The notes under the pieces are model-generated. The model had not been told where the DNA came from. It was given only the letters and a program-made list of their open reading frames with translations, and made no database searches. From assembly GCA_039980455.1 (NCBI GenBank), contig JBDXCG010000003.1, forward strand, positions 248,001 through 312,000: DNA of 64,000 bases, read 5' to 3'. This DNA is from CALINF01 sp039980455 (lineage in GTDB: Bacteria; Pseudomonadota; Gammaproteobacteria; Pseudomonadales; Halieaceae). Of this stretch, positions 18,615 to 26,908 are shown in pieces. A program made the translations under genes and the position numbers. Each line of letters begins with the position of its first letter. The first letter of the stretch is position 1.

Positions 18615-19829
18615 TTATTGTTGCTCTGCATCCACGGCGGCTTGCACTGATTCGTAGAATGCTTGTCGCTGCGTTTTCATACTGCTATCAGTAGCGCTTA
18701 TCCAGTTACTGTTGCTGGCGATAACGAGTTTGCGAGCAGGGTCGATAAAAATACCCTGGCCAAAAATTCCTTGCGCGGCGAAACTACCGTCGTCGTAGGT
18801 CCACCACTGATAACCGTATCCGTGGCCAGATTGATTGATGTCGGCCTGCTTGGTGCCAGCGCTGGCGAACCAGCCTTCGGGGACGATCGACTCTCCGTTA
18901 ATCACGCCACCGTTCATGGCCAATTGGCCAAATAGCGCATAATCGCTGAGTTTGGCGGAGATGCAGCAGCCGCCAATTTCAGTACCGCCCTCATTGAGAA
19001 TCCACTCGGCATCACTGTGCATTCCATACGGAACCCACACTTTTTCAGAGAGGTATTCAGCGAGGGTCTTGCCCGTGGCATTGGCTACTAGTACACCGAT
19101 CAGGTTGGTTTCGCCTGTGTTGTAACGCCAGTGCGTGCCTGGTTCAAACTCTCGTTCCAGCGTTCGCATATACACGACAATAGGGTCCAGCCCGTCGACA
19201 GGCTTGGTTTGATTGAACAACGCAACATCTGATTGAGGGTCTTCGTAGTCCTCATTCCAACGCACGCCCGACTGCATAGTGAGAAGCTGGCGAACTGTAA
19301 CCTCGTCGTAGCCGCTACCTGCGAGCGCGGGAATATACTCGGTTAAAGGCGCATCCAGACTGGAGATATACCCGTCTTTAATTGCAGCTCCTACGAGTGT
19401 TGAAGTGAGTGATTTGGCCACAGAAAATGACGTCCACCGACCATCTGCGGTGTAGTCGTTGTTGTAGGCCTCCAGACGGATTTTGCCATCGTGCAGCACA
19501 ATAACACCCGCGGCATTCTGATTTTTTAGGTAGGTCGCAATAGTGTCTGCCTTGGTTTCTTGCGTCAGCGCTACAGATAACGGCTCGCCCGTAGATAACT
19601 CGCGAGGAGTCTCGCCGGCGCTAATAGTACGGGTGTTGGTGAGCACCTCCATTTGCCTGAATGCTTTGTCGCGCTGCGGTGATGTCCAAAAGAGAATATT
19701 CTGGTCTGTGGGCAGGCCCGTTAGCTTGGCGTAGCCTATTTTCATCTGCTCGCAGCCGCCCAATAAGACGGAACCTAGTACAAGAATGGCCGCGCCAGCA
19801 ATGGCATTTGTTCGCGATGGAGTGTGCAT
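18615..19829 (-). CDS. Class C beta-lactamase-like serine hydrolase lipoprotein
   Basis: A 404-residue penicillin-binding-protein/beta-lactamase-fold hydrolase. I take ATG 19829, which gives a clean lipoprotein signal with lipobox LLGGC (Cys at residue 26). The active-site SVAK (Ser136, Lys139) sits in SFSVAKSLTS, RYNTGETN is the Tyr-containing second motif, and GYGYQWW occupies the place of the third motif. Relatives include esterases, EstB-like enzymes and 6-aminohexanoate-dimer hydrolases, so true beta-lactamase action should not be assumed. The protein would be anchored to a membrane facing the periplasm. Confidence 0.87.
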   Translation of the reverse strand: MHTPSRTNAIAGAAILVLGSVLLGGCEQMKIGYAKLTGLPTDQNILFWTSPQRDKAFRQMEVLTNTRTISAGETPRELSTGEPLSVALTQETKADTIATYLKNQNAAGVIVLHDGKIRLEAYNNDYTADGRWTSFSVAKSLTSTLVGAAIKDGYISSLDAPLTEYIPALAGSGYDEVTVRQLLTMQSGVRWNEDYEDPQSDVALFNQTKPVDGLDPIVVYMRTLEREFEPGTHWRYNTGETNLIGVLVANATGKTLAEYLSEKVWVPYGMHSDAEWILNEGGTEIGGCCISAKLSDYALFGQLAMNGGVINGESIVPEGWFASAGTKQADINQSGHGYGYQWWTYDDGSFAAQGIFGQGIFIDPARKLVIASNSNWISATDSSMKTQRQAFYESVQAAVDAEQQ

Positions 19830-19985
19830 ATAATTGGTCCGACAGTCACGTAGTGTGGCCAGCATTATGGTGTATCTGGCAGAGGCTTGCATCATTGAAT
19901 ACCGAGCTAGGGGTAAATCGTCTTACGTGGAGGCTGAAAGCAGCAGAGCTTGTTCCTCTAGTCTGATCCACCTATATTTGTTGGC

Positions 19986-20468
19986 ATGATCCTTTTTGCT
20001 AAATGCTTAAGGCCATTCTTGCTCATGCTGGCTTTGATGGCTCAATCGAGCTTCGCCGCAGAACTTTATAGTTACGCAGCCGTGCGAAGCGATGGAACCT
20101 TGGTAATAAAAAATACAGTGGTGCATCTATATGGCATCCATATTCCCGATACAGGACGAACCTGTTCTGCGACCTCCGGTAAGGTCGTTTGCGGCACGCG
20201 CGGTGTGATAGCGCTGGAGGCGAAGGTCGATCGATTCGTCAAGTGTGAGGTTATCACTACCTATGACGATGGCAGTGTGGAGGGATGGTGCAGAATAAAT
20301 GCTTCAACCTTTAGCGATGGAGAGGATCTGAGTGCCTATTTGCTGGAGGAGGGATGGGCAGTTGCTTTGCCCGAAGCCCCCATCGATTACCACACGAAAG
20401 AGAAAATCGCTCGCTCACGCGGCATCGGGGTTTGGGGTACGCCAGCGGACATCGTCATTCGTCGCTGA
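19986..20468 (+). CDS. Secreted SNase-like (thermonuclease-fold) protein, probably inactive
   Basis: A 160-residue exported protein with signal peptide MILFAKCLRPFLLMLALMAQ and likely cleavage after SFA. The rest follows the layout of proteobacterial thermonuclease homologues: SDGTLVIKNTVVHLYGIHIP parallels the usual DGDTL...RLYGIDAPE, CGTRGVIALE parallels the following helix, and LLEEGWAVALPEAPIDY, then IARSRGIGVWGTP, the end. However the arginine and acidic residues that normally do catalysis are replaced (HLYGIHIPD, and DDGSVEGWC where a GR is expected). I infer loss of nuclease activity. There is no clear ribosome site; the ATG at 19986 is the only sensible start. Confidence 0.65.
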   Translation: MILFAKCLRPFLLMLALMAQSSFAAELYSYAAVRSDGTLVIKNTVVHLYGIHIPDTGRTCSATSGKVVCGTRGVIALEAKVDRFVKCEVITTYDDGSVEGWCRINASTFSDGEDLSAYLLEEGWAVALPEAPIDYHTKEKIARSRGIGVWGTPADIVIRR

Positions 20469-20524
20469 CAGGCGTTAATGTGTTAACGTGATTCGCCCCC
20501 AAGTTGTTGGTCGGATAAGTCCCT

Positions 20525-21070
20525 ATGGCATTGAAATCCACTGTTTATAAAGCTGCATTGAATGTTGCTGATCTCGACAGGAATGTGTACGCCGATTTTA
20601 GTTTGACACTGGCGCGCCATCCTAGCGAAACCGAGCAACGCATGATGCTGCGTTTGATTGCATTTGCACTTCATGCAGACGAAGCACTGCTATTTGGTAA
20701 GGGTATCAGCACCGATGATGAGCCGGATTTGTGGCAGAAGAGCTTGTCTGGCGAAATCGAACTCTGGATAGAGCTGGGGACCCCCGAACCCGACCGCATC
20801 AAGAAGGCGTGTGGACGATCCAGTGAGGTGGTGGTGTACGCCTATGGCGACAGATCAGTGCCGGTTTGGTGGGCCAAACACGCAGGGGTGCTAGGGCGTC
20901 TGAAAAACCTGAGGGTAATGCAGGTGCCCGACGCGCAATGCCAATTGCTAGCTGATTTGATCGCGCCGTCAATGTCCCTTCAGTGCACGCTGGATGCAGG
21001 CGAGGCCTGGGTGAGTGCGGGCGACAGCAACGTGCAGATTACGCCACAACAGCTTGCCGTGCCCGGCTGA
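20525..21070 (+). CDS. yaeQ: YaeQ family protein
   Basis: A 181-residue protein matching YaeQ over its whole length: MALKSTVYKAALNVADLDR at the N-terminus, RHPSETEQRMMLRL, the FGKGISTDDEPDLW segment and WIELGTPEPDRIKKA. The family has a nuclease-like PD-(D/E)XK-related fold, seen in the conserved Glu and Asp of these segments, but no settled function. It lies 56 bases after the SNase-like gene and may be cotranscribed with it. Confidence 0.92.
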   Translation: MALKSTVYKAALNVADLDRNVYADFSLTLARHPSETEQRMMLRLIAFALHADEALLFGKGISTDDEPDLWQKSLSGEIELWIELGTPEPDRIKKACGRSSEVVVYAYGDRSVPVWWAKHAGVLGRLKNLRVMQVPDAQCQLLADLIAPSMSLQCTLDAGEAWVSAGDSNVQITPQQLAVPG

Positions 21071-21109
21071 CCCACACGCTTCAGTTTCTCGCAGCGCGAT
21101 GCGAAGAAC

Positions 21110-23782
21110 CTAGATGGCGATGCTCTCACTGATCTGTTCGGGATCCATGTAGGGGTAGGGGAACTCTAGCCCACGATTACGTTGCTTGATATGGGCGGAT
21201 ATTTCCTCTAACTCTGTTCGAAAATCTCTGACAATTAACCAGATTTCCGGAATGCCATGGAAGTACGGCTTTTCGAAGTCGCCTATTTTCCAGCGGGTTG
21301 GCTGGCTGAGCAGGTGAACCATCTGCATCTGCGCGTTGCACTTTCTCTGGTTGGGAAGGCAGGCAACAAAGTCTTCTTCGGTCATTGTTAGGTTTTTATT
21401 GGATGGTAGTGGGCGGTACATCGAGCCTGGCACATTCGGCGCATACCCAAACATGGCGTACTGACCGTTGTTCACGCTGGCGTGCTCGGCGGTACAGGTA
21501 AAGATAATGCAAGTCAGCATTTCCTGCAGTACGCTGCGAGAGTGAATTTCCCCATCGGAAAGGAGCCCTTTAACGCGACCTTGCTCTGGGTCAGCGAGTT
21601 CCTGAATCCAGGCCTGCAATTCCTCATCTGATTTGACAGCAGCGTCGTCCTTGTACCAGTAACGAACTATATTCTTCACGTATTTGCCAATTGCTTCCCA
21701 CAGAAGCAATGCGTCATCTCGGTAATGATAGTTGCTCAGCACGCTCTCGTTATCGACACCGCGCCGTTTCAGATCTTTTTCCAAGTGACAGAGGGAGAAG
21801 TCCCAGCCGGCATATTCCTGCCTAATGAATTCCATGCTGCCTTCTGCGCCTAACGACAAGCACTTATCGATGGGGCCACCTTTTTTCAACATAACGGTGC
21901 GCGCGGAGTGATTGATCGCCATCGTGGCGTGGAAATGGGGAGACAGTAGTTGATGGACTGGGTGGCGTTTGTGTAAACGTCTGTGCATGGCAACCGCAAA
22001 TGTTTCCATCACCAAATGTGTACGTAGGAGATGTGAAGAAACCTCATGAAAAGTTGCGTCTGCAGACTGCACGTAGGTCTTGACGGTGGTCCATAGCCAG
22101 TAGTCATCATTGGGTGTGAAAATTGGGGCGTCTGGCCCGGGTGTTTGCTTCAGCTGGATTGCCAGTGGTAATAGCTGACCAATCAGGTTGACATGAAAAA
22201 GAGTCATCGGCACTGCCAAATAGCCATTGCGGGGGCGAACGCCGCCGATAGCCCCATGGTCCAGGAGAAATAGGCGCCCCTCTTTACGTGTGGAATCCAG
22301 TGTCGCTCCGTCAGGTAGCAAGCCCGCAATGAGCTCGTCAGTCACCGGAAAATTGTCGGGGATCTCGTCGCATCGCTTGATAAGGATGGGGTTCACACCC
22401 CGTAGGCGTTGTCTTCCAAATTCCAGATCACTGCCAAATCGTTTGCTTACAGCGGGTTCCTGCCAAAGCTTGTAGTTACGATCAAATGCTTCAATGTTTC
22501 TCCCTCTCCTGACGAGCTTGTCCAATGCCGCAGCGGTATTGTTCAAAACGCCTATGGACAAGTCCTTTATCAGCACTTTGTTCTTGTGGCTGTCGAACTG
22601 CTCATTTTTGGGTAGGTGCCTAACATAGGGGGGCGTTCCATCGTATTTGTTGTACACGTAGAGATCGCGTTGAGAGATCAATTCAGCGCGGCGCATTTCT
22701 TGAGCGCCCTCTGAGTCGTTAGCGAGCAGGCAGATGTCGGCCACTTTGTTGTGACCTGCACACCGGTCATCAACCAGCGGAGGCAGTTGTCCGCGCCATT
22801 TATAGCCGAGCATTCGCGCCCGGCGCGCCCATATATCTTTTGTACGGAGATAGTTGATCGAAGCAGGGTCGGTTATTGATTGTGCTTGCGGGATGCTCAT
22901 GCTGCCGGGGTGATTGCAGATATCATACCAGGTCAGATTGCCTTCTTCCGTGGGCAGCATCTCGTCCACTTCTACCTCAGCTACATCCAGCCAGGGGCAG
23001 CTTTCTTCATCCCAGGCAACTGCGCAGTTAAGGACGTTGCGGTCCTCGTCGTTCAACACCTCATGAAACTGCGCTTGTAGGTGATACTTAACGGGTGCTT
23101 CCTGCAATCGCGAACGATATTCATCCTTTAGGAAGTTGCGTGAGCGCGACTCGCCGGCTTTTGGATTCTGCAGCCAGTATTCTTCGAGCTCTTCTTCGTT
23201 CGGCCGGCCTCTGTCAGGACCTCGGTCAAAAGGCGCTAGCTTAAACTTGATATACCAGTCCTTGCCTGTTGCATCGCGATAACCCAGCGCTGTCTTACTG
23301 TGATAGTTCAGTTGTGCGAAGGTGTCAGGGTAGCAAATTGAGTTTTGAATACCTTTTGCTATGGCGGGTTTGTCGTGTAGGTAAGGTTGAAGGTGTTGTT
23401 CGCGTCCACGAATGGTCGTAATCATGAAACGTAGGAAGTCTCCTGCATCTGCAAAAGGCCCCTCAGTTCCTGTATTCATCATTATATCAAGCGGCGACTC
23501 GTGGTCTGAATCCTCAAACTTTAGAGAGCCGCTGCGCACAACCAGTCTGGCATCGTCAGCAAAAGACACCGACGCGTGACGAAGCCGACAGGAGAACTCT
23601 TTACCTGGTTGGAAAAAATGGCTAGGAGGGATTTTCAAGTCATCGACAATGCGAATCTTGCCGCGGGCCACTAGGCCGTTCTCATGCGACATTCGCTGAC
23701 GGCCGAAGAGCGAGTTCAGGCTGACCATTGAAATGATGCCGGTTGTGAGCGCCCAGAGAAAAAACCTGTTGAGTAGCTTCAT
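21110..23782 (-). CDS. Catalase-related heme domain / lipoxygenase fusion
   Basis: An 890-residue fusion. Residues 7-26 form a membrane or signal helix. Residues about 35-335 resemble the catalase-related family of coral and cyanobacterial allene oxide synthases: RHASVSF with putative distal His69, a MMNTG segment with Asn103, and RMLGY with putative proximal heme ligand Tyr327. From about 375 it is a lipoxygenase: DLEFGRQRLRGVNPILIKRC, then metal ligands His584 and His589, His767 and Asn771 in EHASVNNGQY, and the C-terminal carboxylate of Ile890 (SESIAI). All five iron-ligand positions are intact. Ala627 occupies what I align as the Ala/Gly stereocontrol site, which would predict an S-hydroperoxide. 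There is no room for a PLAT domain. The expected role is dioxygenation of a polyunsaturated fatty acid and conversion of the hydroperoxide to an allene or other epoxide. The heme-domain call is by motif recall only; the lipoxygenase half is secure. Confidence 0.85.
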   Translation of the reverse strand: MKLLNRFFLWALTTGIISMVSLNSLFGRQRMSHENGLVARGKIRIVDDLKIPPSHFFQPGKEFSCRLRHASVSFADDARLVVRSGSLKFEDSDHESPLDIMMNTGTEGPFADAGDFLRFMITTIRGREQHLQPYLHDKPAIAKGIQNSICYPDTFAQLNYHSKTALGYRDATGKDWYIKFKLAPFDRGPDRGRPNEEELEEYWLQNPKAGESRSRNFLKDEYRSRLQEAPVKYHLQAQFHEVLNDEDRNVLNCAVAWDEESCPWLDVAEVEVDEMLPTEEGNLTWYDICNHPGSMSIPQAQSITDPASINYLRTKDIWARRARMLGYKWRGQLPPLVDDRCAGHNKVADICLLANDSEGAQEMRRAELISQRDLYVYNKYDGTPPYVRHLPKNEQFDSHKNKVLIKDLSIGVLNNTAAALDKLVRRGRNIEAFDRNYKLWQEPAVSKRFGSDLEFGRQRLRGVNPILIKRCDEIPDNFPVTDELIAGLLPDGATLDSTRKEGRLFLLDHGAIGGVRPRNGYLAVPMTLFHVNLIGQLLPLAIQLKQTPGPDAPIFTPNDDYWLWTTVKTYVQSADATFHEVSSHLLRTHLVMETFAVAMHRRLHKRHPVHQLLSPHFHATMAINHSARTVMLKKGGPIDKCLSLGAEGSMEFIRQEYAGWDFSLCHLEKDLKRRGVDNESVLSNYHYRDDALLLWEAIGKYVKNIVRYWYKDDAAVKSDEELQAWIQELADPEQGRVKGLLSDGEIHSRSVLQEMLTCIIFTCTAEHASVNNGQYAMFGYAPNVPGSMYRPLPSNKNLTMTEEDFVACLPNQRKCNAQMQMVHLLSQPTRWKIGDFEKPYFHGIPEIWLIVRDFRTELEEISAHIKQRNRGLEFPYPYMDPEQISESIAI

Positions 23783-23926
23783 ACCAATTTCGTCCTTGAA
23801 AGTTCCAGGGTTGCCATGCGTGACTTATTACCCAATCAGGCCACGACAGAATTATTGCGATGTGAGAAAATTAGGCCTTGTTGTCCAATTTAGCAAGCTG
23901 TGTCAGTCAAAAAAGGAAAATAGAAC

Positions 23927-25753
23927 ATGGGAAGCTTTTGGCGTGAAATGCGTCGTCGCCATGTACTACGCGTCGCAGGCATCTATGTAGCTGCGGGGTG
24001 GATATTTGTCGAAGTAATGGCCAATCTGTTGCCGTTGTTTGAAGCACCGTTGTGGATTGGCAAGACGTTTACTCTACTGTTGTTCCTCGCATTTCCGATC
24101 ACCCTTATTATCGCCTGGGCATTTGAAATCACACCCGATGGCGTTAAACACGCAGATGAACTGGAGGATACGGGTGAAGCACTGCCTGCTGCGTTGCCGG
24201 ATTATCTGATAGTTGCCGCACTCTGTTTGGTTGTAGTTGTGAGTTTTGTTGATTTTGGTGGCAATGAGTTACAGCCACTTGCGGCCGTGGAATCAGGTGT
24301 GGAAGCCGGTGGTGCTCAAATCAGTTTAGACCCGATTGACGGCGTCGACTCTTTGGCAGTGCTACCTTTTATTGATTTCAGCGAAGGGGCAAGCAGTCAG
24401 TACCTTGCCGATGGGATTGCGGAAACAGTGCTTAATGCTTTGACACAGCAGGACGGCTTGCGAGTCGCCTCAAGAACCTCCTCGTTTTCAGCGCAGAACA
24501 AGGAGCAGTCGATTCAGGAAATTGGACAGCGGCTTGGTGTAGCGCAGGTTCTGGAGGGTAGCTTACGCCGATCGGGAAATCGCCTGCGGGTGTCTGCTCA
24601 ACTGACTAACGTTGAGACGGGTTACCAGACCTGGTCGCAAACCTATGACCGTGAGTTCGATGACATCTTTGAGATTGAAGAGGACCTTGCGCGTTCGATT
24701 GTGCTTGCACTCAAAGGGCCCTTAGCGCTGGACGAAGTGAAGCAGGTTGTTGCAGCGGGCACTGATAGTGTGGAGGCCTACAATGTAAATCTTCAAGGTC
24801 TTTATGCTTTTCAGTCTCCGAACCAGAGAAATTTCGCGTCTGCGATGGCAGCTTTTCAGAAGGCCATCGATCTTGATCCCAACTATTGGGATGCACACGG
24901 TTACCTGGCTTTCTGCGTTGGTTACTTCAGTATTTACAGCGACTACGCGACACAAGTAATGCCCGCTGCCGTATCGATGGAGCTTGCACTGCGCAATAAG
25001 CCAGATAACGTGCCAGCTAATTTGATAAAAGGGGTGCTGACTCAGGGCTATGACGCGAAGTATGAGTACTATGCCCGTGCGCTGGAAGGAAAGTCTGACA
25101 GAGATCTTACGCTCTATGTTTACTATGCAGCGTACCTTGCCCCTCAATGGAGGCATGCTGAGATCGACCAGATGGTCGCGGAGGCATTACGAGATGCGCC
25201 TAATTCGGTGCTCTTGCTGTTTAGCGTAGCTATGAATGCGAGTCGCACTGGTGATTATACTAAAGCCTTGGAACTCGCTAACAGGCCGGGCCAATCTGAT
25301 GGCAGTAACTTTCTTGTCTCGGCGATGCTCTCCGATATCTACTTCCGGATGGGCGATGGTGAGAACCTTCGCCGCGTGGCAGAGCAGTCAATCTCTGCGA
25401 TTGGCCCTCAGAATGGCTTTATCACAGGATTTCTGCTCCAAGCACATATTCTCAACGGCGATCTTGAAAAGGCGCAAGAGTTATTGGGCAGTATGATCGC
25501 CAAGAGGAATGCAGGCGCATCAATGTCTGCCACGCCTATTGCGATGGGACTTGCCGCGCTGGGAGAGGTTGAAGAGTCGGTGATCTGGTTTATGCGCGCT
25601 TACCGCGAGCGCGACTACTGGCTGGAATGGCACATACTCTCATCCGCTAGGTCTTTTCCAGAACTTGCCGATCATCCAACTTTTCAGAACGTGTTGAAGT
25701 TGCTGGGTCTTGATGAGACCAGCATCCAGGAGCGCATTGCACAAGGTCATTGA
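23927..25753 (+). CDS. Membrane-anchored TolB-like / TPR protein
   Basis: A 608-residue protein. The N-terminal MGSFWREMRRRHVLRVAGIY segment plus two hydrophobic helices (about 18-65) and WAFEITPDGVKH are the usual membrane start of this TPR family. Residues about 137-260 match the TolB N-terminal/FlgO-like domain: SLAVLPFIDFSEGASSQYLA, IAETVLNAL, VLEGSLRRSGNRLRVSAQL. The C-terminal half is TPR-like helices, for example AFQKAIDLDPNYWDAHGYLA. AAGGA lies eight bases before ATG 23927. It is divergent from the lipoxygenase gene with 144 bases between. The family often lacks a known role; a catalytic cyclase or DNA-binding domain is absent here. Confidence 0.85.
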   Translation: MGSFWREMRRRHVLRVAGIYVAAGWIFVEVMANLLPLFEAPLWIGKTFTLLLFLAFPITLIIAWAFEITPDGVKHADELEDTGEALPAALPDYLIVAALCLVVVVSFVDFGGNELQPLAAVESGVEAGGAQISLDPIDGVDSLAVLPFIDFSEGASSQYLADGIAETVLNALTQQDGLRVASRTSSFSAQNKEQSIQEIGQRLGVAQVLEGSLRRSGNRLRVSAQLTNVETGYQTWSQTYDREFDDIFEIEEDLARSIVLALKGPLALDEVKQVVAAGTDSVEAYNVNLQGLYAFQSPNQRNFASAMAAFQKAIDLDPNYWDAHGYLAFCVGYFSIYSDYATQVMPAAVSMELALRNKPDNVPANLIKGVLTQGYDAKYEYYARALEGKSDRDLTLYVYYAAYLAPQWRHAEIDQMVAEALRDAPNSVLLLFSVAMNASRTGDYTKALELANRPGQSDGSNFLVSAMLSDIYFRMGDGENLRRVAEQSISAIGPQNGFITGFLLQAHILNGDLEKAQELLGSMIAKRNAGASMSATPIAMGLAALGEVEESVIWFMRAYRERDYWLEWHILSSARSFPELADHPTFQNVLKLLGLDETSIQERIAQGH

Positions 25754-25767
25754 ATGGAGCGAACGCG

Positions 25768-26787
25768 CTACCCCATTGGGTAGCGAATTTCCTTGCTGAT
25801 CCTGTTGATTTTCTTCAGCGTTTCATCGTCCAGCACAACGTCTGCCGCCGCAAATATGTCATCCAATTGATCCACACTGGTTGCGCCTACGATAGTGGAT
25901 GCAACGAAATCATGTTGCTTGCTCCAGGCAGTGGCCAGCGTTACTACAGACATTCCGATATCGTCTGCGATCTCCTGAAAACGACGTGTGGACTCCAGGC
26001 TTCTCTCGTTGATAAAGCGTTTGGCCATGAGTTGCTGACGTTTTCCTTCACTGGTGAGATAGCTGGTAAAACGAGCCCCCTCGGGCTTGTTGCCATCGTT
26101 GTATTTGCCGCTGAGAACACCGCCAGCAAGTGGCGAGTAAGGAATCAAGCTGACATTTTCCTGTCGGCAGGCTTGAGCCAACTCGTCTTCGAAGCGTCGA
26201 TTGTTTAGGCTGAAGTTATTCTGAATAGTTTCGTAGCGAGCAAGGCCGTGGCTTTCCGACGCCGCCAAACTCTTCATCAAGCCCCAGGTAGTTTCGTTGC
26301 TGCAGCCAAGAATACGCACCTTCCCTGATACGACGAGTTCGTCCAGTGCCAACATCGTTTCTTCGTAGCGCATGTCATGGTCTGGCCAATGTGTCTGATA
26401 GAGATCGATATAGTCAGTCTGAAGACGCTTCAGGCTCGCTTCAACGGCGCGAACTATGTGATGCCTGTCCAGGCCTGTTTTACCCGCGCGTTGCACCGCT
26501 GTTATCCAGCCGTGACTTGGTCCCGCCACCTTGGTGGCGACAATAACGGAGTCTCTATCCTTGGTCTTTAGCCAGCGCCCGAAAATTTCTTCGGTCAATC
26601 CCGCGTATTCGAACTTGGGCGGCACAGGATACATTTCGGCCGTGTCGTAAAAGTCGATGCCAGCATCGAATGACCTGTCTAGTATTTCAAATGAAGTTTT
26701 TTCATCGGCTTGACTGCCAAACGTCATAGTTCCCATACAGATATCTGAAACGACGATTCCGCTCTTACCAAGTCTTCTTCTATTCAC
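25768..26787 (-). CDS. Aldo/keto reductase (Tas-like)
   Basis: A 339-residue NADPH-dependent aldo/keto reductase with the complete catalytic tetrad Asp48, Tyr53, Lys86 and His133 (DFYDTAEMY, VATKV, QTHWPD). The C-terminal cofactor-binding part reads STIVGATSVDQLDDI. The order and length resemble Tas/YajO-type enzymes. The start is GTG 26787, six bases after AGGAG; no ATG fits. It is convergent with the TPR gene, with only 14 bases between stops. Natural substrate unknown. Confidence 0.9.
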   Translation of the reverse strand: MNRRRLGKSGIVVSDICMGTMTFGSQADEKTSFEILDRSFDAGIDFYDTAEMYPVPPKFEYAGLTEEIFGRWLKTKDRDSVIVATKVAGPSHGWITAVQRAGKTGLDRHHIVRAVEASLKRLQTDYIDLYQTHWPDHDMRYEETMLALDELVVSGKVRILGCSNETTWGLMKSLAASESHGLARYETIQNNFSLNNRRFEDELAQACRQENVSLIPYSPLAGGVLSGKYNDGNKPEGARFTSYLTSEGKRQQLMAKRFINERSLESTRRFQEIADDIGMSVVTLATAWSKQHDFVASTIVGATSVDQLDDIFAAADVVLDDETLKKINRISKEIRYPMG

Positions 26788-26908
26788 ATCACGCTCCTGT
26801 TCTTACGGTTAGCTCAGGCATACCGGCATACTGCCCGATCTATGCATTGATTGATTCAGTAGGTTTATCAGTGCCACACGCAGGGTACGGCGAAACTAGA
26901 TCTAGTAT

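Noticed and set aside
18615..19829. A true class C beta-lactamase resistance gene
   Set aside because: The third motif is not KTG-like and the protein is a lipoprotein, so esterase or peptidase activity is as likely.
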